Below are positions 22,517 through 31,592 of a DNA stretch of 38,368 nucleotides, one piece after another (position 1 is the stretch's first letter; every line of letters starts with the position of its first letter). Where the stretch lies: contig JAUJMS010000022.1 of assembly GCA_030446745.1 (NCBI GenBank), forward strand, positions 1 to 38,368, in the 5' to 3' direction. A program made the position numbers and the translations under genes. Below the pieces are notes generated by a model. It was not told the DNA's origin and ran no database searches. It saw nothing but the letters and a program-made list of their open reading frames with translations. Source of the stretch: Egibacteraceae bacterium. GTDB taxonomy: Bacteria; Actinomycetota; Nitriliruptoria; Euzebyales; Egibacteraceae.

Positions 22517-23394
22517 CCGCCACCGCGCGCACCGGAGCGCGCGCGGCGACGCCGGCGACGGCTGCCCGGCCCCCGGTCGTCGGCCCGCTGCTGGCCAGGG
22601 TCGGCTTCTACGTCTTCGCTCTGGTCGTCGGGGCGTTCTTCGCCCTGCCGGTGCTGTGGCTGCTGACGGCGCCGTTCGACGCCGACCCGACGCTGTCGGT
22701 CGCGGTCCCCTCGCTCACGCTGTCGAACTTCGCGGCCATGTTCTCCAACCCCTACGTCGGGTCGTCGCTGCGCAACTCCATATTGCTGTCGCTCGGGACG
22801 ATGCTCCTCGTCGTCACCGCGGCGGCGCTGTGCGCCTACGCGCTCAGCCGCGTGCGGATCCCCGGCCGCGACCTGCTGCTGTACATCCTGCTCCTGTTCA
22901 GCTCGGTGGTCAGCGGCACCGCGGCGATGGTGCCGCTGTTCCAGCTCATCAACCAGTTCGGGCTGATCAACACCCACACCGGGGTGATGCTCGTGCTCGC
23001 CGGCGGCCTGCTCCCGGCGGGGATCTTCATCCTCAAAGACTTCATGGACTCCATCCCGCCCAGCTACGAGGAGTTCGCGCGGGTGGCGGGCGCCTCGCCG
23101 CTGCAGACGCTGCGCGACGTCGTGGTGCCGGTGGCGCGCCCAGGGCTGGCTGTCGTCGCGGTGTGGACGATCGTCAACGTCTGGGGCGACTTCCTGATCC
23201 CGTTCATCCTGCTGCGCAGCCCCGACAAGGCGCCGGCGGCGGTGGTGATGTTCAACTTCTACACCGAGGGCGGGCAGGCGAACCTGCGGCTGATCTCGGC
23301 GTACTCGTTCCTGTATTCGATACCGGTCGTGGTGATGTACCTGTTCGTCAACCGGCGCTACGGGTTCCGGTTCTACGGGGGGATCAAGCGCTGA
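22513..23394 (+). CDS. ABC importer permease (MalG/UgpE type)
   Basis: A 293-residue permease from GTG 22513, sharing GTGA with the stop of the first permease. After a short Ala/Thr-rich cytosolic start come six helices (RVGFYVFALVVGAFFALPVL; SLGTMLLVVTAAALCAYALS; LLYILLLFSSVVSGTAAMVP). The EAA loop is EEFARVAGASPLQTLRDVVV. The usual MalG-type end, RRYGFRFYGGIKR, is present. Its stop overlaps the ATPase start (TGATG). It is the partner of the preceding permease in the membrane channel. Confidence 0.93.
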   Translation: MTATARTGARAATPATAARPPVVGPLLARVGFYVFALVVGAFFALPVLWLLTAPFDADPTLSVAVPSLTLSNFAAMFSNPYVGSSLRNSILLSLGTMLLVVTAAALCAYALSRVRIPGRDLLLYILLLFSSVVSGTAAMVPLFQLINQFGLINTHTGVMLVLAGGLLPAGIFILKDFMDSIPPSYEEFARVAGASPLQTLRDVVVPVARPGLAVVAVWTIVNVWGDFLIPFILLRSPDKAPAAVVMFNFYTEGGQANLRLISAYSFLYSIPVVVMYLFVNRRYGFRFYGGIKR

Positions 23395-24506
23395 TGGCCG
23401 AGGTCACGATCTCCGCTCTGGTCAAGGTGTTCCCCAACGGAGCGCGTGCGGCCGACGGGCTGGACCTGACCATTCGCGACGGTGAGTTCTTCGCACTCCT
23501 CGGCCCGTCGGGCTGCGGCAAGACGACGCTGCTGCGCATGCTGGCGGGCCTCGAGACGCCCACCGGGGGGACGATCACCCTCGGCGGCCAAGACGTCACC
23601 CGCCTGCCGCCGGGCAAGCGTGACCTCGCGATGGTGTTCCAGGACTACGCGCTCTACCCGCACATGACCGTGACCGACAACATCGCCTACCCGTTGAAGG
23701 TGCGTAAGGTCGCCAAGGACGAGCGGCACGCCAAGGCACGCGAGGCGGCGGGCAGCCTGCAACTGGAGGAGCTCATGGAGCGCCGGCCCGGGCAGCTGTC
23801 GGGCGGCCAGCAGCAGCGCGTGGCCCTGGCGCGGGCGCTGGCGTACCCCACGGAGCTGTTCCTGTTCGACGAGCCGCTTTCCAACCTCGATGCGCGACTG
23901 CGGCTCGAGGCCCGGACGTTCCTCAAGCGCCTGCAGACCGACCTCGGCGTCACGACGGTCTACGTCACCCACGACCAGTCCGAGGCCCTGGCGCTCGCCG
24001 ACCGGATGGCGGTCATGGACGCCGGCCGGTTCCGCCAGGTCGGGGCGCCGCTGGAGGTCTACCAGCGCCCGTCGTCCCGGTTCGTGGCGAGCTTCATCGG
24101 CTCCGTGCCGATGAACCTGCTGCCCGCGACCGTCGCGGACGGGGGGCTGCGGGTGGGCTCCAACCGGGTCCCTGTGCCGGCCCACGCCCGGGAGCACGTC
24201 GCCGCCGGAGACGAGGTCGTCGTCGGCGCGCGCCCCGAGTACGCCGAGCTGCTGGCCGAGCCGGCCGACGACGCGCTCGCTGGGACCGTCGCGGTCGTGG
24301 AGCTGCTCGGCACCGAGTACCTCGTCACCGTCGAGGACGGCGACCTGTCGGTACAGGCGACGGCTCCCGAGGACCCTGGGATAGGCTCGCGCGCGTGGGT
24401 GCGGCTCGGGGAGCGCCACACGCTGCTGTACCGCGCCGACGACGGCGAGCTGGTCGACGCGCCGCGGGCCGCGTCGGCGCGCGACCAGATGGTCGCGGCC
24501 GGCTGA
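23394..24506 (+). CDS. ABC importer ATPase (UgpC/MsmX/MalK type)
   Basis: A 370-residue ATPase from ATG 23394. All nucleotide-site motifs are intact: Walker A GPSGCGKTT, Q-loop MVFQDYALYPHMTV, signature LSGGQQQRVALARAL, Walker B LFLFDEPLSNLD and switch His in YVTHDQSEALALADR. The C-terminal regulatory TOBE/OB part (about 240-370) is typical of CUT1-class sugar importers, with VVVGARPEYAEL and LLGTEYLVTVEDG. It powers the importer encoded by the three preceding genes, with which it overlaps by one base. An 8-bp hairpin follows its stop codon. Confidence 0.95.
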   Translation: MAEVTISALVKVFPNGARAADGLDLTIRDGEFFALLGPSGCGKTTLLRMLAGLETPTGGTITLGGQDVTRLPPGKRDLAMVFQDYALYPHMTVTDNIAYPLKVRKVAKDERHAKAREAAGSLQLEELMERRPGQLSGGQQQRVALARALAYPTELFLFDEPLSNLDARLRLEARTFLKRLQTDLGVTTVYVTHDQSEALALADRMAVMDAGRFRQVGAPLEVYQRPSSRFVASFIGSVPMNLLPATVADGGLRVGSNRVPVPAHAREHVAAGDEVVVGARPEYAELLAEPADDALAGTVAVVELLGTEYLVTVEDGDLSVQATAPEDPGIGSRAWVRLGERHTLLYRADDGELVDAPRAASARDQMVAAG

Positions 24507-24508
24507 GC

Positions 24509-24536
24509 GCCGGTGGTCGCGGGACCGGCCACCGGC
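24509..24536 (+). terminator. hairpin after the importer ATPase gene
   Basis: GCCGGTGG-(12 nt)-CCACCGGC, an 8-bp perfect stem starting 2 nt after the stop codon. No T tract. It may end or partly attenuate transcription before the PHP gene, or protect the importer mRNA end. Confidence 0.35.
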
Positions 24537-24591
24537 TGCGCATGGCGGGGCCCGGCCGTGGCCCGGCTGATGGCGGCCGGGAGGTCTGCTG

Positions 24592-25857
24592 ATGGCGGTG
24601 GGAGCCCGGGTGATGCCGGGACCGGTCGCCGGCGTGCCGCCGATCGCGACCGCCGCCCACGACGACCATGACGTCATGACGGTGCACCGCGGCCACTGGA
24701 CGCGCGACGACCGTGCCGCGTCGATCTACCAGTACGTCGAGTTCGACGTGGCGCCGGGCGCGGTCGGGGTGTCGGTGCGGCTGTCGTTCGACCGCACCCG
24801 CGGTGTGCTCGACCTCGGCGTGTTCGGGCCCGAGGGGTTCCGCGGCTACTCGGGCGGGGCGCGCGACCGGTTCGCGATAAGCGCGGACGCGGCGACGCCG
24901 GGCTACCTGCCCGGTCGGTTGCCGGCGGGCGAGTGGCGCGTGCTGCTCGGGTTGCACCGCATCCCGGCGGAGGGCCTGGCGTGGCGGGTGGACGTCGAGG
25001 TCGGGCCGGCGGCGGTTGAGCCGCCACAGCCGCGGCCCGCGCTGCCGGACCGGCCGCCGGCGCGACAGCTCCCCGCCGCGGACGGGCGTCGCTGGCTGGC
25101 CGGCGACTTCCACACCCACACCGTGCACTCCGACGGGGCGCTGACGATCGAGAGCCTGGCCGCGCTGGCCCGCGCGCGAGGCCTGGATGTGCTCGCCGTC
25201 ACCGACCACAACACGACCAGCCACCACCCGCACCTCGCGGCGGTGGCTCGCTGGTCGCAGGTGCTGCTGCTGCCCGGTCAGGAGGTGACCACCGACGTCG
25301 GGCACGCGAACTGCTTCGGCGACGTCGGCTGGGTCGACTTCCGCCGCCCCGCCGACGAGTGGCTGGCGGCGGCCGAGCGCGGCGGCGGCCTCCTGTCGAT
25401 CAACCACCCGCTGGCGGGCGACTGCGCCTGGCGCAAGCCGCTGTCGCGGCCCACGCCGCTGGTGGAGGGCTGGCACAGGACCTGGAACCGCCGCGACGAG
25501 GCGCCGCTGCGTTGGTGGGCCGCGGCCGGTGGCGTCGGGATCGGCGGCAGCGACCTGCACGATCCCCGCGCCGGCACGCCGCTGGCGGCCCCCACCACGT
25601 GGGTCGAGGTCGGTGGGGACGGCGACGTCCTCGCGGCGCTGCGCGCGGGGAGGGTCGCCCTGTCGGCCGACCCGGCGGGCCCGGTGGTCGTCCGCCACGA
25701 GGACGAGCTCATCGTGGACGGCGGGTCGGGAACCGTCCTCGTCGGCCCGGACGGCCGCCCCACGGCCGTGGCGGCCGATCGTGTGCGCCTGCCGGGCGCA
25801 CCGGGCCTGCACCGGCTGCTCGGCCCCGACGGGTCGGTGGTCGCGCTGGTGGCGTAG
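24592..25857 (+). CDS. CehA/McbA-family PHP-domain metallohydrolase
   Basis: A 421-residue protein from ATG 24592 (GGGAGG upstream). The N-terminal half (about 1-145) is a beta-rich region (YQYVEFDVAPGAVGVSVRLS; PAGEWRVLLGLHRIPAEG) seen in this family. The PHP barrel follows with the metal-binding set DFHTHTVHSDG, VTDHNTTSHHP, PGQEVTTDVGHANCFGD, SINHPLAGDC and GGSDLHDPRAG. Such enzymes hydrolyse phosphoesters or, in CehA/McbA, carbamates. There is no signal peptide, so it is cytosolic. It follows the importer by 85 nt and may act on the imported compound, for example a phosphorylated or esterified sugar; that is inference from context. Confidence 0.85.
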   Translation: MAVGARVMPGPVAGVPPIATAAHDDHDVMTVHRGHWTRDDRAASIYQYVEFDVAPGAVGVSVRLSFDRTRGVLDLGVFGPEGFRGYSGGARDRFAISADAATPGYLPGRLPAGEWRVLLGLHRIPAEGLAWRVDVEVGPAAVEPPQPRPALPDRPPARQLPAADGRRWLAGDFHTHTVHSDGALTIESLAALARARGLDVLAVTDHNTTSHHPHLAAVARWSQVLLLPGQEVTTDVGHANCFGDVGWVDFRRPADEWLAAAERGGGLLSINHPLAGDCAWRKPLSRPTPLVEGWHRTWNRRDEAPLRWWAAAGGVGIGGSDLHDPRAGTPLAAPTTWVEVGGDGDVLAALRAGRVALSADPAGPVVVRHEDELIVDGGSGTVLVGPDGRPTAVAADRVRLPGAPGLHRLLGPDGSVVALVA

Positions 25858-25965
25858 CCGACGGCCGCAGCCCGCCACGCAGACATCCGATTCGGGGGTC
25901 TTGCGCCGTTCCGGCGGGTCCAGCATCGCATGGCAACGCCAGCCACGCACGACAAGGAGCGTCCG

Positions 25966-26961
25966 ATGACCGTTCGCGTCCGCCTGCTGTCCGCCCTCGC
26001 GGCGGTGATGGCCCTGGCCCTCGCCCTGCCGGCAGCCGCCGCCGCACGAACCGTCGCGGCGTCGCCGCGGCCTGCTGCCGCCGGCGCGTCCGCCGGCCCC
26101 GGCCAGAGCCCGGTGCCGCTCGCGCGCGCCCACGCCCACAACGACTACGAGCACGACCGGCCGCTGCTCGACGCGCTCGCCCACGGCTTCACCAGCGTCG
26201 AGGCCGACGTGTGGCTTGTCGACGGCGAGCTGCGCGTCGCCCACGACCTCGAGGACGTCGTCGCCGGCCGCACCCTGGACTCGCTGTACCTGCGCCCGCT
26301 ACGACAGCTCGTCGCGAGCAACGGCGGTAGCGTCTACCCGGGGTACGACCACAGCCTCACGCTGCTGGTGGACATCAAGTCCGACGGGGAGGCCACCTAC
26401 CGGCGGCTGCATCGGACCCTGCGCCGTCACCGCGCGATGCTGACGACCTACACGCGCCACCGCTGGGCGGGCAACCGCGTGCAGGCGGGGGCCGTGACCG
26501 TGATCATCTCCGGCGAGCGCCCACGCGAGCTGATGGCCGCCCAGCGCGTGCGCTACGCCGGCTACGACGGGCGCATGGACGACCTCGGTTCGGGTGCTCC
26601 GGCGTGGTTCATCCCGCTGATCAGCGACAACTGGACCAACGTGTTCACGTGGGACGGCGACGGCCCGATGCCAGCCGACGAGCGCGCCCTGCTCCACGAG
26701 ATCGTGGCGACCGCACACGCGGCCGGTCAGCGCGTGCGCTTCTGGGCGACGCCCGACGACCCCGGGCCGGCGCGGGAGGCGGTGTGGCAGGCGCTGCTTG
26801 ACGCCCGCGTCGACCACATCAACACCGACGACCTCGCGGCGCTGCGCGACTTCCTTCTCACCCACGACCCGCGGCCGTCGCAGCCCTACGTGCCCTTAGG
26901 ACGCACCTCGAACGCCGGGCGGCTCTCGTCCAACGACTCCCTCCCGGAGCAAGCCCTCTAG
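25966..26961 (+). CDS. secreted PLC/GDPD-like TIM-barrel protein (AIM6-like)
   Basis: A 331-residue exported protein. ATG 25966 has ribosome binding site AAGGAG and starts a signal peptide (RLLSALAAVMALALALPAAA, cut near residue 25). The catalytic start of PI-PLC/glycerophosphodiesterase-like barrels is present: RAHAHNDYEHDRPLLDALAH, then TSVEADVWLVDGELRVAHD (Glu-Asp metal ligands and second His). Later blocks are LTLLVDIKSDGEAT and VRFWATPDDPG. The family is annotated PI-specific PLC/GDPD or AIM6-like; actual substrates are largely unknown. It is the last plus-strand gene of the importer run, 108 nt behind the PHP gene. Its stop TAG overlaps the stop of the convergent GH38 gene (CTAG). Confidence 0.82.
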   Translation: MTVRVRLLSALAAVMALALALPAAAAARTVAASPRPAAAGASAGPGQSPVPLARAHAHNDYEHDRPLLDALAHGFTSVEADVWLVDGELRVAHDLEDVVAGRTLDSLYLRPLRQLVASNGGSVYPGYDHSLTLLVDIKSDGEATYRRLHRTLRRHRAMLTTYTRHRWAGNRVQAGAVTVIISGERPRELMAAQRVRYAGYDGRMDDLGSGAPAWFIPLISDNWTNVFTWDGDGPMPADERALLHEIVATAHAAGQRVRFWATPDDPGPAREAVWQALLDARVDHINTDDLAALRDFLLTHDPRPSQPYVPLGRTSNAGRLSSNDSLPEQAL

Positions 26962-29715
26962 CCGTCGCCGCGGCGCAGCTGCAGCGTGCGGATCTCCCAG
27001 GGGCCGAGCTCCAGCCGCAGCGTGCCGTCGTCGACCGGCAGATCCGCACCGGGACGGCCGAGCAGGTCCACGTCGCGGGCGGCCGTCAGACCGCCGCTGA
27101 CGGTGCACACCGCCGGGGCGTCCTGCTCGCAGACGAGCCGCAGCTCCAGGCGGCCATCACGTCGCCGCAGGGCCGACACGACGACGTTGTCACCGTCGAC
27201 GCGCAGCCCACCCGCAGCGGCCGGCGCCACGGCCGGCGCGGCGCCGCCCTGCCCGGGCGTCGTGACGAACGGGTGCTGGTAGCGCTCCATGGCCGCCAGC
27301 ACGCCGGCCTCCTGCCAGCCGCCGGCGAACGGCAGAAGTGCGAACGTCACGACCTGCGGCCCGATCATCTGCGCCGCCGGGATCGCGATCTCCGGGCCGG
27401 CGGGCTCGGTCCGCAGGGGGTGCACGTTCCGGCTGATCATCCCGGTCGAGCGCAGGAGCGTCAGCGCCAGCTCCGCGCCGTCGTCGACGACCTCGTACTC
27501 GGTGAGGTGGTCGAGCAGCACCGCGACGCCGTCGACCGCCACGAACCCGCGGGCGGGAAACGTCGGCAGCGGGTACTCGCCATGCCCGCCCTGTGCGGTC
27601 AGGCCTCGCTCGACGACCGCGAACTGCCCTTCGGCCCAGGACCGGTCGACGGGCGCGGGCAGCGGCACGTGCCAGCGCACCCGGTGGTCGGCGCTCGGGT
27701 TGTCGAAGGCGACGCGAATGCGCGCGAAGGGCTCGCCGGCGCGCAGCTCGGCCGTCGTGGTGACGGTGACGTCGGCGGTCTCGTCGCTGCGGCGGCCGAG
27801 GCCGTCGGCGAGGGCGAGGGGCCAGCGGTAGGTCCGCTCGGTGATCAGCGCGGCGCGCAGGGGACCCGTCTCGACGACGCGCACACCGACCGAGGCGGGC
27901 TCGTCGACAGCGGTGTCCGTCGCGACGGGCGCCCAGTTGTAGCTGTCGCCGGCGTCGCCGACATCGACGATCCGCCCGACCCCGCGCAGCGTGCGACCGG
28001 GCCCGGACAGCGACAGGGTGCCGTCGGGCTCCGCCGCAACCGCGAGCAGGTCGCCGACGAGGCGGTCGCCGTCGACGGAGACGACGTCGGGCAGCGGTCC
28101 CCCGCCGCTCACCGGGCTGACGACGGTGCCGCCGAGCGGCCCGGCCGGCACCTTGGCCAGGACCCGCCGCCGGGCCCGGCCGACGATGCGCACCTCCCAG
28201 TCCTCGTCGGGTGCCACGGCGACGGCGGTCTCGACCTCGGCGCGAACCTCGTCGGCGTCGAGCGCCGCCGGGTCGGGGTGCGTGTCGACCTCGTAGACGA
28301 GCCGATGGGTCCCGCCGACCACAGCCGCCTCGACGCGGTTGAGGTTCCGGCCGAACAGCTGACGGCCGAACATCCTGTCGAAGATCTTCACCGCGTCGGC
28401 GCCGCGCAGGGTTTCGGTCAACAGGATCGGCGCGTTCCGCTCGAGCTCCTGTGTGCCGAGGACGTCTCCGCTGCCGGTCCGCAGCGCGACCCCTTCCCAC
28501 GCGGCGGGGACGACGAGGTCGAGCTCGACGACGTCTGCGCGCGGGCTCGGGCTCGGGTTGACGACGACGTGGTCGACGGGCGGGACGCCGGCGGCCAGCG
28601 CCGCGAGCGCCTGGCCGGTGACGGCGCCGGCGAGCTGGGCCGCCTCGTGGTGGCGCACGACGACCTGCGCGACGACCTCGTCGGCCGAGCAGTTGCACGC
28701 CGAGTCGTGCGCGGCGTTCATGACGAGGCGGTCCCACGCGAGGTCGACGAGCCGGTGCGCGGCGGTGGTCGCGTCGGGCGGCAGGTACAGCGCGGCGAGC
28801 GGCTCGGCGTAGCGCTCGACGAGCCGCTCGGCGCGGCCGCAGGCGGCCTTGGCGTCGCGTCGCAGCGAGGTGACGCCCATGAGGACGTTTGCGCGGGCGC
28901 CCGAGCGCATCTCGCCGCGCCACTCGGGCAGCGGCTCGCCGCCGTCACCGGCTGTGGCGCGGACGTAGTCGGCCAGCGTCGCGATCCGCCGGCGGGAGTC
29001 GGCCTGCGCGTCGTTGAGCGCCGCGGTGAGGCGGGCCGTCGCCCGCGCGGGCATCGCGTGGGCGGTGCCGATCATCGCGAGCAGGGCGTCGTCGCCGAAG
29101 AACGGGCCGAGCCGTCGGTGCAGCGCCGCGACCTTGCGGTCGATGCGGTCGGGCAGCTCGAACAGCTGCGGCGTTGCCGTAGCCGCCGATGAGGAACTCG
29201 GTGCGGACAGCCGAACCGTCGGGGGCGACCCACCGGAACGCGTGGCGGTCGATCTCGGCGGGAACGCCCCGCCACACCACCGCGTGGTCGATGCCCGCCC
29301 GGCGCAGGATCTGCGGCATCTGCGCGACGTGGCCGAACATGTCCGGCAGGTAGCCGACGGCCATCGCGGTGCCGAGCTCGCCGGCTCGCCTCCAGCCGTT
29401 CTGCAGGTTGCGCACGATCGTCTCGCCGGAGACGCAGAACTCGTCGAGCAGCGTTCGCCACGGGCCGATCGCGAGGCGACCCGCCGCGATGGCGGCGCGG
29501 ACGCGCGGCTCGGCGCCGGGCCGGACCTCCAGGTAGTCGTCGACCGTCGCGAGCTGCCCGTCGAGGGTGAACGCGAAGTCGGGCTCGGTGTCGATGAGAT
29601 GCAGGACGTCGTCGACGAGGTCGACGAGCCGTGCCCGCAGGGTCTGGAACGGCAGGTACCACTCGCGGTCCCAGTGGGTGTGCGGCACCACCCAGACCGT
29701 CGTCGGCGTCGTCAC
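26958..29715 (-). CDS. glycoside hydrolase family 38 alpha-mannosidase, one frame break
   Basis: GTG 29715 starts TTPTTVWVVPHTHWDREWYL, with the family's zinc-binding HTHWDREW. The catalytic nucleophile Asp is in VGYLPDMFGHVAQMPQILRR, and the motif DRLVMNAAHDSACNCSADEV follows in the helical domain. Near 29166-29173 the frame shifts by one base, between FLIGGYGNAA and LFELPDRIDRKVAALHRRLG; both sides are clearly one protein of about 918 residues, normal for bacterial GH38. These cytosolic enzymes release mannose from alpha-mannosides with retention. The C-terminal half is the usual beta-sandwich region (LRTEPAGPEIAIPAAQMIGP; MERYQHPF). It converges on the secreted PLC-like gene. An intact enzyme is likely if the break is a sequence error. 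Confidence 0.88.
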
Positions 29716-29820
29716 GGCGGAGGTCCTTCGGGCATCGGGAAGGCGGGCAGGCGGGTCGACGCCGACCATAGCGACCCGTTCCAGGCGCGGGAGCGAGCCG
29801 TCGCAGCGGCCGGCTCCCGG

Positions 29821-29826
29821 CAGACT
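29821..29826 (+). promoter_or_regulatory. -10 box of leaderless promoter for the sulfotransferase
   Basis: CAGACT followed by exactly 6 nt (GTCGCG) and GTG 29833, the same hexamer and spacing as at 10179. It lies in the 117-nt divergent gap with the GH38 gene. Confidence 0.45.
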
Positions 29827-29832
29827 GTCGCG

Positions 29833-30665
29833 GTGCGCTACGACCTCGCCGCTGCGCGCTACGACGTCGACCGGCCGGCCGCGGGCCGTCGCCGGTGCGG
29901 CGGTCCTACATGCTGTGCTCGAACCCACGGTCGGGCAGCAGCCTGCTCGCCGAGGCGCTCCACGCCACCGGGTGCCTCGGCACCCCGATCGAGTACTTCG
30001 ACCGGACCGGTGCGATGGCCGACCTGCTCGAGCGCTGGGACTGCCCCGACGTCACCGCCTACATCGACTGCCTCCACCGCCGGCGCACCACCGTCGGCGG
30101 GCTGTTCGGCGCGAAGCTGCACTGGTACCAGCGCGCGACCTCGCCACAGACCTCGACCGTCCGCCACTGCCCGGCCCGTACGGCCGCGAGCGGGCGGCGG
30201 TGGCCACGGTGTTCCCCGGTGCCGCTTCGTGCGCGTGACCCGGGGGGACCGCGACCGGCAAGCGGTGTCGTGGGCCGTCGCCGAGGCGACGGGGCGCTGG
30301 GGTGACTTCGGCGCCGGGGGCGCGGGCTCCGGCGGCGCGGACGCGCGAACTCCGGCGGCGTCCACGGCGATGCCGTGCACGAGATGGCGTACGACTTTTC
30401 GGCGATCGATGCCTGCCGGCGGGGGCTCGACGAGGCAGAGGCGGCGTGGACGGGGTTCTTCGACTGCACCGGCATCACACCGTTCGAGGTCGCCTACGAG
30501 GAGGTCCGCGACCGCTACGCGGCCCCAGTGTGCGGTGTCGCCCGTCGCCTCGGAGCCGACATCGACGCGGCCGACGTCACGGCGCCGCGCCTGCGCCGCC
30601 AGGCCGACGGTCACTCCGAGCGCCTGCTCGCCCGCTACCGCCGCGAGCGGGCGACACGATGCTGA
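29833..30665 (+). pseudogene. Stf0-family sulfotransferase, several frame breaks
   Basis: The N-terminal PAPS-binding block of Stf0 enzymes is clear: SYMLCSNPRSGSSLLAEALH, followed by GTPIEYFDRTGAM and LFGAKLHWYQ. The frame is broken near 29895, 30138, 30228 and 30340, with identity continuing in other frames: GRERAAVATVFPGA, then RFVRVTRGDRDRQAVSWAVA, then HEMAYDFSAIDACRRGLDEA to the stop. Joined, it is about 275 residues, as in the family. The mycobacterial prototype sulfates trehalose at the 2-position; the acceptor here is unknown, though a GH65 phosphorylase that may act on a glucose disaccharide lies 1 kb away. GTG 29833 is chosen from the promoter; GTG 29895 is the start without the first shift. 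Confidence 0.75.
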
Positions 30666-30692
30666 CGGTCGCTCGGCCCGGCGTCGACCGTC
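30664..30692. terminator. hairpin between convergent genes
   Basis: GACGGTCG (30664-30671) pairs perfectly with CGACCGTC (30685-30692) across 13 nt. It overlaps the sulfotransferase stop and is 22 nt from the stop of the convergent Mut7-C gene, so it may act in both directions. Confidence 0.45.
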
Positions 30693-30713
30693 GGCGCCCC
30701 CCCGGCATCGGCC

Positions 30714-31460
30714 TCAGCGCGCCACCGCAGCCCGGACGTCCGCGACGAAGGCGCGCAGGGAGGCCACGTGCGAGCCCTTCCAGTACAGCTGCCCGCACCG
30801 CTGGCAACCGACGAACGCGTCATGCTCGCGGCGGGTGGCCGGTGGCAGGCGGTGCGCGATCCCGGCCTTGGCCACCACCTCGAGCACGCCGTTGCAGCGG
30901 GCGCACCGCGTGAACGGCGCCAGCCGGTCGGCCAGCTCGAAGCGGCGCACGACCTCGACCGTCTGCGTCCGAGGGTCGCAGGAGCGCACGAGGTAGCCGT
31001 GTGTGACGGCTCGGCGCATGAGCAGCCCCCGGTCGCGGCTGAGCAGCCAACGCGCCCCCTCGGCGGAGGCCGCGGCGAGATCCTCGTCGGCGGCGGCGCT
31101 GCGGTACTCGCTGTCCAGGCCCAGCAGCCGCAGCCGCTCGGCGAGCCGCCCCAGGTGGACGTCGAGCACGAACCGTGGCTCGGGCAGCGGCGCGGGCCGG
31201 ACCAGCGACGTGACGCCGAGCCAGGCGCCCGGGGGGTGGACGTCCACCCGGTCGCCGGCGGCGAGGCGGTGACCGAAGGTGACGCTGCGGGCGTCGACCA
31301 GGACGACGTCCGCCTCGGTGTGCGGCACGCCGCACGACTCGATGGCGTCCTTGACTGAGCGCGGTGCGGCGACGCCCACGCGCACCAGCCCCGAGGCGTC
31401 GGTGCCGGACGCGAGCTCGGCCAGGTTGCCGTGGAAGACGATCGTCGCCTGCTCGGTCAT
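30714..31460 (-). CDS. Mut7-C RNase-type protein with N-terminal ubiquitin-like domain
   Basis: A 248-residue protein from ATG 31460. Residues 1-85 form a ubiquitin/ThiS-like domain (Mut7-C_ub; VKDAIESCGVPHTEADVVLV, LAAGDRVDVHPPG). Residues about 95-240 form the Mut7-C PIN-like nuclease domain: RFVLDVHLGRLAERLRLLGL has the first acidic residue, then ARWLLSRDRGLLMRRAV, and a zinc ribbon with CARCNGVLE and GCQRCGQLYWKGSH. This two-domain form is common in actinobacteria and is annotated as a putative RNase; its RNA targets are unknown. It is monocistronic, divergent from the GH65 gene. A -10 box CACACT lies 6 nt before its ATG. Confidence 0.9.
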   Translation of the reverse strand: MTEQATIVFHGNLAELASGTDASGLVRVGVAAPRSVKDAIESCGVPHTEADVVLVDARSVTFGHRLAAGDRVDVHPPGAWLGVTSLVRPAPLPEPRFVLDVHLGRLAERLRLLGLDSEYRSAAADEDLAAASAEGARWLLSRDRGLLMRRAVTHGYLVRSCDPRTQTVEVVRRFELADRLAPFTRCARCNGVLEVVAKAGIAHRLPPATRREHDAFVGCQRCGQLYWKGSHVASLRAFVADVRAAVAR

Positions 31461-31466
31461 GTCCCC

Positions 31467-31472
31467 AGTGTG
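31467..31472 (-). promoter_or_regulatory. -10 box of leaderless promoter for the Mut7-C gene
   Basis: CACACT on the minus strand, exactly 6 nt (GGGGAC) before ATG 31460. The 132-nt divergent gap also holds TACCGT (31537-31542, plus strand), a possible -10 for the GH65 gene with a 5' leader of roughly 45 nt. Confidence 0.45.
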
Positions 31473-31592
31473 GGACGGGCGCGCCACCTCCCCGGCCGCC
31501 GCCGGCAGGGAGCGCATGCTGAGCGCAGTCGGTCGGTACCGTTGGGCGGAACGCTCTGCCCACAGACCCCCCGCGGATGGTGAGGTGGCCGC

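Noticed and set aside
27273..29192. 639-codon plus-strand frame opposite GH38
   Set aside because: Antisense shadow of a clear alpha-mannosidase; no promoter, ribosome binding site or domain.
29833..29877. Direct repeat GCGCTACGAC in the sulfotransferase leader as a regulator site
   Set aside because: The two copies (near 29836 and 29857) are inside the proposed coding start and are explained by the repeated codons for Arg-Tyr-Asp.
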